Below are positions 39,115 to 50,254 of a stretch of DNA of 64,000 nt, piece by piece. The stretch is from Candidatus Ruthia endofausta. GTDB taxonomy: Bacteria > Pseudomonadota > Gammaproteobacteria > PS1 > Pseudothioglobaceae. The stretch is from NCBI RefSeq assembly GCF_013342985.1, contig NZ_CP054490.1, forward strand, positions 496,001 through 560,000. Reading direction: 5' to 3'. Position 1 is the first letter of the stretch. Each line of letters begins with the position of its first letter. Below the pieces are notes generated by a model that was given only the letters and a program-made list of their open reading frames with translations, was not told where the DNA came from and did no database searches. A program made the position numbers and the translations under genes.

Positions 39115-40899
39115 TTAATCTTTTAGTTTTTCAACTATTTTAGTCGCTAATGTTAAATTAATACCACTGACTTTTTGAATTTCATGAATCGATGCTTTTT
39201 TCACTTCTTGAAAACCACCAAAATAATTCAGCAATGTCATTCCACGTAATTTTCCTACACCTATAATAGATTCTAGTATTGAGATTGTGCGTCTTGACGC
39301 ACATTTCTTTCGATAATTTTTAATCGCAAAACGGTGTGATTCGTCTCGAATGCGCTTGACTAACATAAGCGCAGGGTCGTAAGGTGGTAGATTAATTTTA
39401 TTGACCTTATCATCTTTAACCGTAATTAAGGTCTCAAGCCCTGTCTTTAGATTCTCTCCCTTGGCAATGCCTACCAATTGTACATCATCCACGCCGATTG
39501 AATTCATCACCATAATAACCTGATTGAACTGCCCTAATCCCCCATCAATAAAGATAATGTCTGGTAAAGGCTTTTTATCCTTTAGTAGTTTAGAATAACG
39601 CCGATACACGACTTGATTCATTGCAGCATAGTCATCACCAGAGGTAATATTTTTAATGTCAAATTGGCAATATTGACTCACTTCTAGCACGCCTTTTTCA
39701 AACACTACGCACGAAGCAACTGTTGCCTCGCCCATCATATGGTTAATATCAAAACATTCAATATAATTAGGTAGTTTATCCAATCCTAAAGTAACTTGCA
39801 AGTGAACAAGTGTTGATTTTTTTCTAAATCTTGATAATAAATTTTGATTAAGATTTTCCTTGGCAGTTAAATTAGCAATATTTAGATAATGCTGTTTATC
39901 CTTATTTGACGTGTCAATAATGTGCGTATTTAAAGCCGAAGCAATTGTTTTTTTATCACTCAACTTCTGGCTAATTAATATTTGTTTTGGGATGTTTTTA
40001 TCCAAATAATACAAAGGCAAAAAAGCAGATAAAACTTGTTTAATGTCTTGGTTGTTTGAGTTTTTAGGCAAAATAAACACTTGTCCAATTTGCTTACCAG
40101 AGCGTATAAATAACACCTCAACACCACTTACCCCATCTTGTTGAGCGATACTAACCACATCCAAGTCATTACTGGCACTCGAAGTGTGTTGTTCTTGAAT
40201 GGTGCGCAAATCAATTAATTGATCACGCAAGCGTGCTGCCAATTCAAACTCTAAATTTTGAGAGGCAAGTTGCATTTTCTTTGACACCTTTTCTAGGGTT
40301 TTCCTACCTTTGCCAGATAAAAACAAAGACATCATTAATACATCTGATTGATAATTTTCATCGCTAATTTTGCTAACACAAGGTGCACTACACAGCCCTA
40401 TTTGATATTCTAAACAAGGCTTGGAGCGTGATTGGTAAGTACTATTAGTACATTGTCTAACTTTAAAGATTTTTTTAAGTAAATTAAGCGAATCTCTGAC
40501 CATATGAGCTGAAGGGTAGGGGCCAAAATATTGAGCATTCTGATGCCTTTTGCCTCGATAAAAATCCACTCTAGGATGTTTGTCATGACTGATAAAGATA
40601 TAGGGATAACTTTTTGAATCTTTTAACAAGATGTTATATCTTGGCATGTGCTGCTTAATTAGTTCAGATTCTAATAACAAAGCCTGAGTTTCCGTTGCAG
40701 TAACGATTACTTTAAAGTCTTTAGTATTTGCAACTAAAACTCTAGTCTTGTTCTGCTCATGTGTTTTAACAAAATAGTTTGATACTCTATTTTTTAGGTT
40801 TTTAGCCTTGCCCACATAAATCACTTGGTCTTGCTTATCAAACATTTGATAAACGCCAGGATTGGTGGTTAAATTCTTTAGCTTTTCTTTAATTGACAT
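39115..40899 (-). CDS. uvrC: UvrC, nucleotide-excision repair endonuclease
   Basis: UvrC makes the two incisions in UvrABC repair. The N-terminal GIY-YIG domain reads PGVYQMFDKQDQVIYVGKAK. Then come a cysteine-rich region (CLEYQIGLCSAPC), a UVR motif, the RNase H-like C-terminal nuclease with its Asp residues (CFDINHMMGE and FIDGGLGQ), and a helix-hairpin-helix tail. The 594 residues are complete. It shows that at least part of excision repair is retained. Confidence 0.96.
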   Translation of the reverse strand: MSIKEKLKNLTTNPGVYQMFDKQDQVIYVGKAKNLKNRVSNYFVKTHEQNKTRVLVANTKDFKVIVTATETQALLLESELIKQHMPRYNILLKDSKSYPYIFISHDKHPRVDFYRGKRHQNAQYFGPYPSAHMVRDSLNLLKKIFKVRQCTNSTYQSRSKPCLEYQIGLCSAPCVSKISDENYQSDVLMMSLFLSGKGRKTLEKVSKKMQLASQNLEFELAARLRDQLIDLRTIQEQHTSSASNDLDVVSIAQQDGVSGVEVLFIRSGKQIGQVFILPKNSNNQDIKQVLSAFLPLYYLDKNIPKQILISQKLSDKKTIASALNTHIIDTSNKDKQHYLNIANLTAKENLNQNLLSRFRKKSTLVHLQVTLGLDKLPNYIECFDINHMMGEATVASCVVFEKGVLEVSQYCQFDIKNITSGDDYAAMNQVVYRRYSKLLKDKKPLPDIIFIDGGLGQFNQVIMVMNSIGVDDVQLVGIAKGENLKTGLETLITVKDDKVNKINLPPYDPALMLVKRIRDESHRFAIKNYRKKCASRRTISILESIIGVGKLRGMTLLNYFGGFQEVKKASIHEIQKVSGINLTLATKIVEKLKD

Positions 40900-40939
40900 C
40901 TATACAAAAAACACTTACAAAGGTAAAATTTAATTTAAA

Positions 40940-41611
40940 TTGATTTCTCTTTTAAAAATTGTGATTAAAGCACTACTCATTATATTGTCTATTTTGCCTA
41001 TAAATTCTGCTTTAGCAATAGATAAAGCATCCAATATAACTCATCAAGCAATTGTGGATATTATTGACCCGCCTAATTCGGCTGCGCTTAACATTATGGT
41101 TAGCGCCCTAAGTTCTTTAAAAGAATTAAAAAAACAAAAAAAAGCCACCAAACAAAATATTGGAGCCTTAATTCGATTAAAACTCCTGCCCAATATTGCT
41201 GTGGGTGTATCCACTAAAATTGCATTAAGCAAACATTGGGATGGCTTGAACATTCAACAAAAACAGTTTTTTCAATACTATGTCTCAGAGTCTTTAATTC
41301 AAGATTATCTAGGTATTTTATCTAGTTATGGCAAACTTGATAGTGTTCACATCTCAGTAGACCCTGACGTTAAACGCAAAGGTGATAAAGCCATTGTAAA
41401 ATTAATTATTAACGTTAATGATGACCCAAAATCCAGTATTATTTCTCTAAAAATGATACGTCTTAACACTTGGCATGTATATGACATCGTATTTTCTGGC
41501 GTAAGTATTGTTAAAAATTATCGCGCTCAATTTAACTCATATATTAGACGTAAAGGTGTTAATAGCTTGATTTCAAAATCAAAAAAGAAACTTGAAAAAT
41601 TGGCTAAATAA
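40940..41611 (+). CDS. mlaC: MlaC-type phospholipid transport protein
   Basis: This periplasmic lipid carrier shuttles phospholipids between the membranes. It has a signal peptide (KIVIKALLIILSILPINSALA) and the MlaC/Ttg2D domain (DFSKYLLPNIAV-like stretch; QKQFFQYYVSESLIQDYLGIL; WHVYDIVFSGVS). The reading frame opens with TTG at 40940 or GTG at 40961; the true start is unsure. It is translationally coupled to murA (TAATG), as in mla operons, but no mlaFED genes precede it here. Confidence 0.85.
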   Translation: MISLLKIVIKALLIILSILPINSALAIDKASNITHQAIVDIIDPPNSAALNIMVSALSSLKELKKQKKATKQNIGALIRLKLLPNIAVGVSTKIALSKHWDGLNIQQKQFFQYYVSESLIQDYLGILSSYGKLDSVHISVDPDVKRKGDKAIVKLIINVNDDPKSSIISLKMIRLNTWHVYDIVFSGVSIVKNYRAQFNSYIRRKGVNSLISKSKKKLEKLAK

Positions 41612-42870
41612 TGTATAAGCTTATTATTAATGGTGGCATTATGCTAAATGGCCACGTTAAAACCTCAGGATCAAAAAACTCATCTTTACCTATTTTATTT
41701 GCCTCAATATTGGCCAATGGTCCCATTACTTTAACTAACACACCACATTTAAGTGATATTTCAACCACGCTTAGGTTGTTAATGGATATGGGCGCAGAAT
41801 TTATACTAGAATCAGACAATTCTTTGTTTATAGATAGCTCAAAGTTAACCAGCTTGGTTGCTCAATACAATTTAGTTAAAACCATGCGTGCTTCAATTTT
41901 AGCACTTGGACCAATACTTGTTAAATATGGCAAAGCAAAAATATCCCTGCCTGGTGGCTGTGCAATTGGCTCACGTCCTGTTAATTTACACTTAAAGGCA
42001 TTAGAAGATTTAGGTGCTTTTATTAAAGTTGAAAATGGCTATATTTACGCCAGAGCTAAAAAACTCATTGGCACTGAAATACATTTTGACCAAATTTCAG
42101 TGACTGCCACTGAAAACATCATCATGGCAGCAACTTTGGCAACAGGCATAACCACAATTCATAATGCAGCACAAGAGCCTGAAATTGTAGATTTGGTTAA
42201 TTGCTTGATTAAAATGGGTGCTAAAATTTCTGGTGCTGGCAGTTCAATTATCACCATTGAAGGGGTTGATGAATTATCAGGCGTGACTTATGCAGTTTGC
42301 CCTGATCGAATTGAAGCAGGCACTTATCTTGTTGCTGCAGCCATCACAGGTGGCAAAATTACAATTAAAAATGTACGCTATCAATCAATGCGCGCCATTC
42401 TTGCAAAATTACTTGAAACCGGTGCAGACATTAAAACTGAAAAAAATTCAATCACACTTGATATGCAAGGAAAACGACCCAAGGCTGTTAATATCAGAAC
42501 CAGTACTTATCCAAATTTCCCCACAGACATGCAAGCACAATTTACAGCTCTCAATGCTATTGCTGATGGGCATAGTACTATCACCGAAACCATTTTTGAA
42601 AATAGGTTTATGCACATCCCTGAATTATCACGCATGGGTGCAAGCCTCACTTTAGAAGGTAACACCGTTGTTTGTAAAGGGGTAAAATCTTTAGCGGGTG
42701 CGCATTTAATGGCAACTGATTTAAGAGCTTCGGCATCCTTGGTATTGGCAGGACTAGTAGCAACAGGCACCACAACAATTGAACGTGTTTATCACCTAGA
42801 TCGTGGTTACGAAACCATTGAAGAAAAATTAAAACTATTAGGCGCTCAAATTGAACGTGTACAGGATTAA
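41611..42870 (+). CDS. murA: MurA, UDP-GlcNAc enolpyruvyl transferase
   Basis: MurA performs the first committed step in peptidoglycan synthesis. The catalytic, fosfomycin-sensitive Cys is seen in LPGGCAIGSRPVNLH near residue 117. The two inside-out alpha/beta domains are complete at 419 residues, with ATENIIMAA and RASASLVLAGL motifs present. It is followed by hisG with a 6-base gap, an order shared by many gammaproteobacteria. It shows that cell-wall synthesis is retained. Confidence 0.97.
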   Translation: MYKLIINGGIMLNGHVKTSGSKNSSLPILFASILANGPITLTNTPHLSDISTTLRLLMDMGAEFILESDNSLFIDSSKLTSLVAQYNLVKTMRASILALGPILVKYGKAKISLPGGCAIGSRPVNLHLKALEDLGAFIKVENGYIYARAKKLIGTEIHFDQISVTATENIIMAATLATGITTIHNAAQEPEIVDLVNCLIKMGAKISGAGSSIITIEGVDELSGVTYAVCPDRIEAGTYLVAAAITGGKITIKNVRYQSMRAILAKLLETGADIKTEKNSITLDMQGKRPKAVNIRTSTYPNFPTDMQAQFTALNAIADGHSTITETIFENRFMHIPELSRMGASLTLEGNTVVCKGVKSLAGAHLMATDLRASASLVLAGLVATGTTTIERVYHLDRGYETIEEKLKLLGAQIERVQD

Positions 42871-42876
42871 AAACTT

Positions 42877-43494
42877 ATGCTAACAATTGCATTATCCAAA
42901 GGTAGAATTTTAGAACAAACACTACCTTTACTTGAAAAAGCAGGTTTAACTATTGCTAAAAAAGAGCTAAGCTCACGTAAATTAATTCTTGATACCAGTC
43001 TTACTGACGTTCAGGTTATTATCATTCGTGCAACTGATGTACCTGTATTTGTACAACACGGTGCTGCTGATGTGGGCATTGTTGGCAAAGATGTCTTGCT
43101 TGAGCATGGCTCTAATAATTTATTCGAAGTACTGGATTTAGGCATTGCTAAATGCAAACTGATGGTGGCTGCTGAATCAAAAGATAAACTCAAACAAAAT
43201 ACACTTAAAATCGCCACTAAATATGTCAATTTAGCCAAACGTTATTTTCAAAATAAAGATCAATCTTGTGAAATAATCAAACTTTATGGTGCAATGGAAT
43301 TAGCACCTAAGGTTGGTTTGGCACATTGTATTGTTGATTTGGTTGATACTGGCAATACTTTAAAAGCCAATGGCCTTATTCCACTTGAGCACATTGAAGA
43401 GATTAGCTCGCGCTTGGTGGTAAATGCCGCCTCATTTAAAACCAAAAATGTACAAATTAAGTCTTGGACTCAAAATATTGAGCACAGCTTGTGA
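42877..43494 (+). CDS. hisG: HisG, ATP phosphoribosyltransferase (short form)
   Basis: HisG starts histidine synthesis. The 205-residue protein is the short form without the regulatory ACT domain; such enzymes need HisZ as partner, which is not in the window. The N-terminus [19 protein letters not shown] and the PRPP-binding [14 protein letters not shown] motif are typical. It overlaps hisD by 4 bases. Confidence 0.94.
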   Translation: MLTIALSKGRILEQTLPLLEKAGLTIAKKELSSRKLILDTSLTDVQVIIIRATDVPVFVQHGAADVGIVGKDVLLEHGSNNLFEVLDLGIAKCKLMVAAESKDKLKQNTLKIATKYVNLAKRYFQNKDQSCEIIKLYGAMELAPKVGLAHCIVDLVDTGNTLKANGLIPLEHIEEISSRLVVNAASFKTKNVQIKSWTQNIEHSL

Positions 43495-44786
43495 TTACTA
43501 AATTAACCTCCACACAATCTGATTTTCAAGAAAAACTTGCTTCATTGCTTGCATGGGATAACGTTTCTAACAAAGAGGTTGCCCAAACGGTTGATGATAT
43601 TATTGCCAATGTTCGTAATAGTGGCGATAGTGCTTTAATTGACTACACAAATAAATTTGATGGTGTTAATGCCTCTAGCATGAAAGATTTAACCATTAAA
43701 CTGCCTGCACTTAAACAAGCATTTGACGCCCTTAATAAAAAGCAGAAATCTGCACTAACCATAGCGGCAGACCGTATACGCCTTTACCACGAAAAACAAA
43801 AACAAAGCACTTGGAACTATACAGAAGATGATAGCACAATGTTGGGGCAAAAAATCACACCACTTGATCACGTCGGTTTGTATGTTCCTGGTGGTAAAGC
43901 AGCTTACCCTTCCTCTGTTTTAATGAACGCTATTCCAGCCAAAGTTGCTGATGTAGAATCATTAATTATGGTTGTGCCAACGCCCAATGGTATCAGCAAT
44001 CCATTGGTATTAGCAGCAGCATATATTTCAGGCATCACTCAAGTATTTACAGTAGGTGGCGCACAAGCAATAGCAGCACTTGCCTATGGTACAAAAACCA
44101 TACCAAAAGTAGATAAGATTGTAGGTCCTGGTAATATTTATGTAGCAACAGCCAAGCGTGCAGTGTTTGGCCAAGTTGGCATTGATATGATTGCTGGTCC
44201 TAGTGAGATTTTAATTATTTGTGATGGAAAAACCAATCCTGATTGGATTGCCATGGATTTATTCTCTCAAGCAGAGCACGATGAAGATGCACAGTCAATT
44301 TTGCTGTGTCCAGACTCAAACTTTATTAACCAAGTTGAAATAAGTATTAAAAAATTACTACCAACCATGGATAGGCAAGCCATCATTAAAATTGCACTCA
44401 AAGAACGTGGCGCACTCATTCAAACTCAAGACATGAATGAAGCCATTACTTTATCTAATCAAATTGCCCCTGAACATTTGGAGCTATCCGTTGAAGACCC
44501 ACAAATCTTGCTAGATAATATTAAACATGCAGGCGCAATTTTTATGGGTCGTCACACTTGTGAATCCTTAGGGGATTATTGTGCAGGGCCAAATCACGTG
44601 CTACCCACCTCAGGTACAGCGCGTTTTTCATCCCCTTTGGGTGTGTACGATTTTCAAAAGAAATCAAGCTTAATTATGGTATCACGCCAAGGCGCAAATA
44701 CATTAGGCAAAGTGGCTGCTATCTTGGCGGATGGTGAGGGTTTGCAGGCGCATGCTCAATCTGCCAAATATCGAATAAGTCACTAA
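43491..44786 (+). CDS. hisD: HisD, histidinol dehydrogenase
   Basis: HisD does the last two oxidation steps to histidine. The start is the GTG at 43491 in the overlap with hisG. The domains with [12 protein letters not shown], the catalytic-site region [10 protein letters not shown], and the zinc ligand region [11 protein letters not shown] and [14 protein letters not shown] are present. The 431 residues are complete. Confidence 0.96.
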   Translation: MITKLTSTQSDFQEKLASLLAWDNVSNKEVAQTVDDIIANVRNSGDSALIDYTNKFDGVNASSMKDLTIKLPALKQAFDALNKKQKSALTIAADRIRLYHEKQKQSTWNYTEDDSTMLGQKITPLDHVGLYVPGGKAAYPSSVLMNAIPAKVADVESLIMVVPTPNGISNPLVLAAAYISGITQVFTVGGAQAIAALAYGTKTIPKVDKIVGPGNIYVATAKRAVFGQVGIDMIAGPSEILIICDGKTNPDWIAMDLFSQAEHDEDAQSILLCPDSNFINQVEISIKKLLPTMDRQAIIKIALKERGALIQTQDMNEAITLSNQIAPEHLELSVEDPQILLDNIKHAGAIFMGRHTCESLGDYCAGPNHVLPTSGTARFSSPLGVYDFQKKSSLIMVSRQGANTLGKVAAILADGEGLQAHAQSAKYRISH

Positions 44787-44802
44787 TTCATCAACGCAAA
44801 AT

Positions 44803-45562
44803 ATGGCATTAACCATCTATCAAATTGATGTCTTTGAAAACAAACTATTTGAAGATAATCCTGCAGCAGTTTGTCCACTTGAAAAATGGCTGCCTGATGA
44901 ACTTATGCAATCAATAGCAAGTGAAAATAATCTTTCTGAAACAGCATCTTTTATCCCCACTGGATAATTTATCAAATCAGGTGGTTCCACACCTATCTAA
45001 GAGGTTAACTTATGCGCTCATGCTACACTTGCCGCTGCATTTGTATTGTTCAATATTCTTGAATATGAGTTTCATCAAAGAGTGGCACTCTAATTGTCAC
45101 TAAAAATAAAGAATGATTAGAAATAGATTATCCAGCCCAACCTCCAATATTATCTCCAACACCCCTGCAAATCCTAAAAGCGTTTTCCGTAGCACCCGTT
45201 TCATGTCTCAAATCTGAAGATTATATTGTCGTTTTTGAAGACGAACAGAGGATATTAACTGTAAAACCAAACATTACTAAGTCCAATTGGATTTAAGAAA
45301 GATTGTAATTACAGAAAAAGGAAGTGATTTTGATTTTGTTATTCGGTGTCTTTCACCAAAATATGGCTTCGATGAAGATCCTGTTACAGGTTCTGCATTC
45401 ACCCAGCTTGTTTCGTATTGGTCAAAAAAACTTGATAAAAATAACCTAATTGCAAAACAATTCTCAAAACGAGATGGCAGAGTTAAATGTCAACACTTAG
45501 ATTAAAGAGTAAAAATCTCTGGCAAATCCATCAAATACATGACAGGCACTATTGAAGTTTAG
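44803..45562 (+). pseudogene. PhzF-family isomerase-like protein, broken
   Basis: Starting at ATG 44803 (MALTIYQIDVFENKLFEDNP), the PhzF fold can be followed: AVCPLEKWLPDELMQSIA and NNLSETASF, then a TAG. It resumes with LCAHATLAAAFVLFNILEYEF and LKSEDYIVVFEDEQ, and in another frame YGFDEDPVTGSAFT and the end VKISGKSIKYMTGTIEV with a TAG at 45560-45562. At least four breaks are present. Family members are dimers with isomerase-like activity of unclear native role. It lies after hisD on the same strand. Confidence 0.85.
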
Positions 45563-45568
45563 CAAATC

Positions 45569-46972
45569 TTAAAAAGGAAACTTATTACCACCACCCATAT
45601 TAAGTAATTTCATTTTAGAAAAATCAGGTATACCATCAACGCCTGCCATTTTAGCCATCATTTTTTGCATCTTCCCGCCACCCATCTTTTTCATTTGTTT
45701 TTGCATTTTTTCAAACTGTTTGATGAGTTTGTTAACAGCTTGAACGTTCGTACCAGAGCCATTAGCAATGCGTGCCTTACGCGAGCCTTTAATTAGCTTA
45801 ATGTGGCTACGTTCTTTAGGTGTCATAGAATTAATGATAGCGACCATTTCCTTAGTTCCAGCCTCGCCCATCATTTGGTTTTTAACATTTTGTGGAATTT
45901 GACCCATGCCTGGAAGTTTGTCCATTAAGACTTCCATTCCGCCCATTTGCTCCATTTGCAAAAGTTGGTCGCGCATATCGGATAAATCAAATTGACCTCT
46001 GACTATTTTTTGGACGGACTTTTGTGCTTTTTTATGATCAAGCTTGCGTGAAATCTCCTCCACCAATGAAAGCACATCCCCCATGCCCAAAAGCCTTGAG
46101 ACCACACGCTCTGGATGAAACGGTTCTAAGGCATCAATTTTCTCACCAACACCTAAAAACTTAATCGGCTTACCAGTAATATGGCGTACAGATAATGCTG
46201 CACCACCTCTAGCGTCACCATCAGTTTTGGTAAGAATAATGCCTGTTAATGGTAACGCATCAGCAAATGCTTTGGCAGTATGCGCCGCATCCTGACCCGT
46301 CATAGAATCAACCACAAACAAGGTTTCAATTGGGTTGACTTTCTTCTGTAAGGTTTTAATTTCATCCATCATTTGCTCATCTATATGCAAACGACCTGCG
46401 GTATCAACCAATAAAACATCAAAAAACTGTTTCTGTGCGTGCTTTTTAGCGCTAGTGACAATATCTGAAGGCTTGTCATCAATCGTTGATGGGAAAAAAT
46501 CCACCTCAACTTGCTTGGCTAATACTTCTAATTGCTCAATGGCAGCAGGACGATAAACATCAGCACTGACTACTAATACTTTTTTATTCTCACGCTGTTT
46601 TAAATAAAGCGCAAGCTTAGCAATTGAGGTGGTTTTACCCGCACCTTGCAAACCTGCCACCATAACAACTGCCGGTGGCTGGGTTTTTAAATCAAGCGAT
46701 TCACTCTCACCACCAATAATCTCAGTTAATTCAGTTTCAACCAGTTTAATAAATGCTTGTGATGGTGTTAACCCTTGTCCAACTTTAAGCCCTAAGGCCT
46801 TGGTTTGAACTTGGTCCAAAAACACCTTAATCACCCCAAGTGCAACATCAGCCTCAAGCAGTGCACGACGCACTTCACGAATTGCCTCTTTAATATTGGA
46901 TTCAGATAGTTTGTTTTTTCCTTGTAAAACTTTAAAACTATTTTGTAGACGCTCGGTTAAATTATCAAACAT
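45569..46972 (-). CDS. ffh: Ffh, signal recognition particle GTPase
   Basis: Ffh targets nascent membrane proteins to the translocon with 4.5S RNA and FtsY. The NG domain has GLQGAGKTTSIAKLA, DTAGRLHID and TKTDGDARGGAAL. The C-terminal M domain is Met-rich (LLQMEQMGGMEVLMDKLPG) and has the RNA-binding helix-turn-helix GSRKARIANGSGTNVQ. The 467 residues match. It is convergent to the dead PhzF gene. Confidence 0.97.
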   Translation of the reverse strand: MFDNLTERLQNSFKVLQGKNKLSESNIKEAIREVRRALLEADVALGVIKVFLDQVQTKALGLKVGQGLTPSQAFIKLVETELTEIIGGESESLDLKTQPPAVVMVAGLQGAGKTTSIAKLALYLKQRENKKVLVVSADVYRPAAIEQLEVLAKQVEVDFFPSTIDDKPSDIVTSAKKHAQKQFFDVLLVDTAGRLHIDEQMMDEIKTLQKKVNPIETLFVVDSMTGQDAAHTAKAFADALPLTGIILTKTDGDARGGAALSVRHITGKPIKFLGVGEKIDALEPFHPERVVSRLLGMGDVLSLVEEISRKLDHKKAQKSVQKIVRGQFDLSDMRDQLLQMEQMGGMEVLMDKLPGMGQIPQNVKNQMMGEAGTKEMVAIINSMTPKERSHIKLIKGSRKARIANGSGTNVQAVNKLIKQFEKMQKQMKKMGGGKMQKMMAKMAGVDGIPDFSKMKLLNMGGGNKFPF

Positions 46973-47034
46973 TTTTAAATAAATATAACGAAAGTATCGT
47001 ATTATAGTGTTTTATATTAATTCAAAAGTTGATT

Positions 47035-47820
47035 ATGCTTTTATCTTACCTTGCAATAGCCTTGTATTTGGCTGTAGCCCTTTTGTTAATGCGTTATTTT
47101 GTAAAAAATGAAACTCAACACCAACACCAAAAAACCATTTTTTTATTGATCAGTTTTGCCATAATTGCACAAGCGCTCACCTTTAACCATTTTTGGAGTG
47201 ACAAAGGCGTTGTTTTTGGCTTGGCAAATAGCGCTTCATTTGTTGCTTGGTTGATTGCTGTTTTGTTGTTTTTATCCTCATTATCCAAACCTGTGCACGC
47301 ATTGGGTATATTAGTTTATCCATTAGTGGCATTCACGCTAGTCTTTAGTATCACCTTTCCAGATACAACAAACAAAGTCATTCCACTAAATATTACTTCG
47401 CACGTATTTTTATCAATCACTGCCTATGCCCTGCTAGCCCTAGCAGTATGTCAATCTGTATTGTTAAAAATCCAAGAAAAGCACTTACACGCAAGAAAGG
47501 TTAATGGCTTTATCAACAAACTGCCAGCGCTACAAACCATGGAGGCGTTGCTGTTTCAAAGTCTTAGGATTGGTTTTTATTTATTAACCTTATCACTACT
47601 TTCTGGCTTTATTTTTATACAAGATATATTTGCCCAACACTTGATACATAAAACCACCCTTTCAATTATCGCATGGATTATTTTTGCCACACTTGTGTTT
47701 GGAAGAAAGACCTTTGGCTGGCGTGGAAAACAAGCCATCACCGCCACACAAATTGGCTTTGGTATCTTGGTTATTGCTTATTTTGGCTCTAAACTCGTCT
47801 TAGAAAGGCTTTTGAATTAG
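47035..47820 (+). CDS. CcsA/YpjD-type cytochrome c assembly protein
   Basis: This integral membrane protein has eight hydrophobic segments across about 261 residues and the conserved heme-handling signature of the CcsA/HemX family: GWRGKQAI with the preceding WIIFATLVFGRKTFGW. It lies upstream of the dead toxin genes and next to ffh, as in other gammaproteobacteria where ypjD is divergent from ffh. The ATG at 47035 is preferred over a TTG 6 bases upstream. A role in heme or cytochrome assembly is known from relatives but not certain here. Confidence 0.85.
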   Translation: MLLSYLAIALYLAVALLLMRYFVKNETQHQHQKTIFLLISFAIIAQALTFNHFWSDKGVVFGLANSASFVAWLIAVLLFLSSLSKPVHALGILVYPLVAFTLVFSITFPDTTNKVIPLNITSHVFLSITAYALLALAVCQSVLLKIQEKHLHARKVNGFINKLPALQTMEALLFQSLRIGFYLLTLSLLSGFIFIQDIFAQHLIHKTTLSIIAWIIFATLVFGRKTFGWRGKQAITATQIGFGILVIAYFGSKLVLERLLN

Positions 47821-48085
47821 AATAATTCGCTGTGACTACCAATTCTAATAAGTTTAAGCTCAACAAAACTAGTTTGATAAACAAGTAATAAATCAGGCTT
47901 GATAGGCATTTTCGAAAATCAATATAATGACCACTAAGACAATGGTCTTTGTATTCTCCCTGTAACCTTCGTTGCTTTTCTAAAGCTTGAATCACTTCAA
48001 AAACAGCCTTTAAATCAGGTAATAGTAATTTCCTAACTTTTTTAAAATCCTTTTTAAATTGTGTTGAATAAACAATTTCCAACAT
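47817..48085 (-). pseudogene. YafQ-type mRNA interferase toxin, frameshifted
   Basis: The first 60 residues are YafQ-like: MLEIVYSTQFKKDFKKVRKL and YKDHCLSGHYIDFRKC. The expected His of the active site (CHIKPDLLL in the family) is lost with a frame change just after FRKC. In another frame the ending continues as KPDLLLVYQTSFVELKLIR and IGSHSELF, with a stop at 47817-47819 that overlaps the CcsA stop. As it stands the 98-residue product has a scrambled C-terminus without the catalytic His. It is a dead toxin. Confidence 0.85.
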
Positions 48086-48350
48086 TACATCTCAATATCA
48101 AGCTCTTTAAATAATGCTTTAACTCCGCCAACTTTAATACCATTACCACTTTCTAATTCTTGCATAGCTTTTATAATTTCTTGGTTGGACTGTTTAGCGA
48201 TTAATTTAAATGAAATTGAGCCAGAATTAATAACCGCTATGGGGAATAGTTTAATGGCTTGAGAAGGATTATAAGCCCAATTTGTTCACAAGTTTGAACA
48301 AATTTGATTTTTGTATCATTGTCAATTCTTGCACTGAGTAAAGTCGTCAT
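48085..48350 (-). pseudogene. DinJ/RelB-type antitoxin, frameshifted
   Basis: The gene begins MTTLLSARIDNDTKIKFVQT, as in DinJ, and after CEQIGL loses frame to a stop. In the next frame the antitoxin continues as NPSQAIKLFPIAVINSGSI and KAMQELESGNGIKVGG and ends at TAA 48085-48087, overlapping the toxin start by one base (TAATG). With its partner this was a type II toxin-antitoxin pair. Both members carry an independent frameshift. Confidence 0.85.
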
Positions 48351-48424
48351 AATAACAACACTTGATTAGTTACAGAATGATGCCAATCATAATATAATTG
48401 TATATCTTTTTGTAAGTGATATTA

Positions 48425-50212
48425 TCAATCAATATGCAAAACTGCTAAAAATGCCTCCTGAGGCATGTCCACTCTACCCACGCTACGCATACGTTTTTTG
48501 CCTTTTCTCTGTTTATCAAGTAGTTTTCGTTTACGCGAAACGTCGCCACCATAGCATTTAGCGGTTACATTTTTTCTAAGTGCTTTTACGTTTGAACGTG
48601 AAATAATTTTAGAACCGATACAAGCTTGAATGGCAACATCAAACATTTGCCTTGGAATAAGTTCTTTCATTTTTTCGGCTAGCTCTCGTCCTTTACGCAC
48701 AGAATCGTCTCGGTGAATAATCAGTGCTAGCGCATCTACTGGCTCTTGGTTAATCATGATATCTAGGCGAATTAAATCAGATTCTTGATAACGCTCAAAA
48801 TGATAATCCATGGAGGCAAAACCGCGTGATACAGATTTTAATCGATCAAAAAAATCCAGCACAACTTCATTGAGTGGTAATTCATAAATAAGGGACACTT
48901 GCCTACCCGTATAAGTGATGTTCTTTTGCACGCCACGTTTTTCAACACATAAGCTAATTACTGCACCTACATATTCGTCAGTTACTAGAATGTTTGCTGT
49001 AATAATTGGCTCTCTAAATTCAGCAATGCCTTGATTAGTTGGCATTTTTGAGGGGCTATCCACCCTGTGAATATTACCCTTTATGTCAAGAATTTCATAA
49101 ATCACAGTGGGTGCTGTAGTGATAATATCAAGATCATATTCACGCTCTAGACGTTCTTGAACAATCTCCATGTGCAACAAGCCTAAAAATCCAATGCGGA
49201 AACCAAAACCCAATGCATCTGAATTTTCAGGCTCATATTGCAACGCCGCATCGTTTAGGCGAAGTTTTGCTAGTGCATCGCGAAACTTCTCATAGTCTTC
49301 GCCAGAAATAGGGAAAATACCTGCAAATACACGAGGTTGTACTGGCTTAAAACCTTCCAGAGCTTCTGATGCAGGGTTTTTGGCACTGGTAATAGTATCT
49401 CCTACTGGTGCACCATCAATGTTTTTAATACTGGCAATTAAAAACCCAACTTCTCCTGCCTTTAAACTGTCTGTTTTTTTACGTTTTGGGGTAAACACAC
49501 CAACTTCATCTACTAAATGTTCTTCTCCATTTGAGAAAATTTTGATTTTTGTTTTGGTTTTAATTTCACCATCAATCACACGAATTAGAGACACCACGCC
49601 TAAATAATTATCAAACCAAGAGTCAATAATTAAAGCTTTAATGGATGCGTCAATCTCACCTTTTGGAGCAGGGATTTTTTCTACAATTTGTTCTAAAATA
49701 TCCTCAATACCAATGCCTGATTTAGCACTAGAATGAACTGCATCATGCGCCTCAACGCCAATTACATCTTCAATTTCATCCACCACACGCTCAGGGTCTG
49801 CTGCTGGCAAGTCAATTTTGTTAAGTACAGGTACTACTTCTAAGCCTTGGTCTAGCGCCGTATAGCAATTTGCAACCGTTTGCGCTTCAACCCCTTGTGA
49901 TGCATCAACAATCAGTAGTGCACCCTCGCAAGCAGAAAGCGAGCGAGATACTTCATAAGAAAAATCCACATGACCTGGTGTATCAATAAAATTTAATTGA
50001 TAAGTTTCACCATTTCTAGCCTGATAATCAAGCGTAACACTTTGCGATTTAATGGTAATACCTCGTTCTTTTTCAATATCCATAGAATCCAGCACTTGTG
50101 CTGACATTTCCCGATCACTTAAACCACCACAAAACTGAATAAAGCGATCAGCAATGGTTGATTTACCGTGGTCAATATGAGCAATAATTGAGAAATTACG
50201 AATGTTTTTCAT
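48425..50212 (-). CDS. lepA: LepA (elongation factor 4)
   Basis: LepA is a ribosome-associated GTPase. The G1 motif [10 protein letters not shown]3 [12 protein letters not shown] and G4 NKIDLP are intact. The C-terminal domain carries the LepA tail ([18 protein letters not shown]). I place the start at ATG 50212 ([10 protein letters not shown]); the frame is open 57 bases further upstream but that part is not family-like. It is divergent from bcp and is not next to lepB, unlike in E. coli. Confidence 0.96.
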   Translation of the reverse strand: MKNIRNFSIIAHIDHGKSTIADRFIQFCGGLSDREMSAQVLDSMDIEKERGITIKSQSVTLDYQARNGETYQLNFIDTPGHVDFSYEVSRSLSACEGALLIVDASQGVEAQTVANCYTALDQGLEVVPVLNKIDLPAADPERVVDEIEDVIGVEAHDAVHSSAKSGIGIEDILEQIVEKIPAPKGEIDASIKALIIDSWFDNYLGVVSLIRVIDGEIKTKTKIKIFSNGEEHLVDEVGVFTPKRKKTDSLKAGEVGFLIASIKNIDGAPVGDTITSAKNPASEALEGFKPVQPRVFAGIFPISGEDYEKFRDALAKLRLNDAALQYEPENSDALGFGFRIGFLGLLHMEIVQERLEREYDLDIITTAPTVIYEILDIKGNIHRVDSPSKMPTNQGIAEFREPIITANILVTDEYVGAVISLCVEKRGVQKNITYTGRQVSLIYELPLNEVVLDFFDRLKSVSRGFASMDYHFERYQESDLIRLDIMINQEPVDALALIIHRDDSVRKGRELAEKMKELIPRQMFDVAIQACIGSKIISRSNVKALRKNVTAKCYGGDVSRKRKLLDKQRKGKKRMRSVGRVDMPQEAFLAVLHID

Positions 50213-50254
50213 GTGATAAAATAGATTTTTTTTAAGCACATGTATTATACAGTT

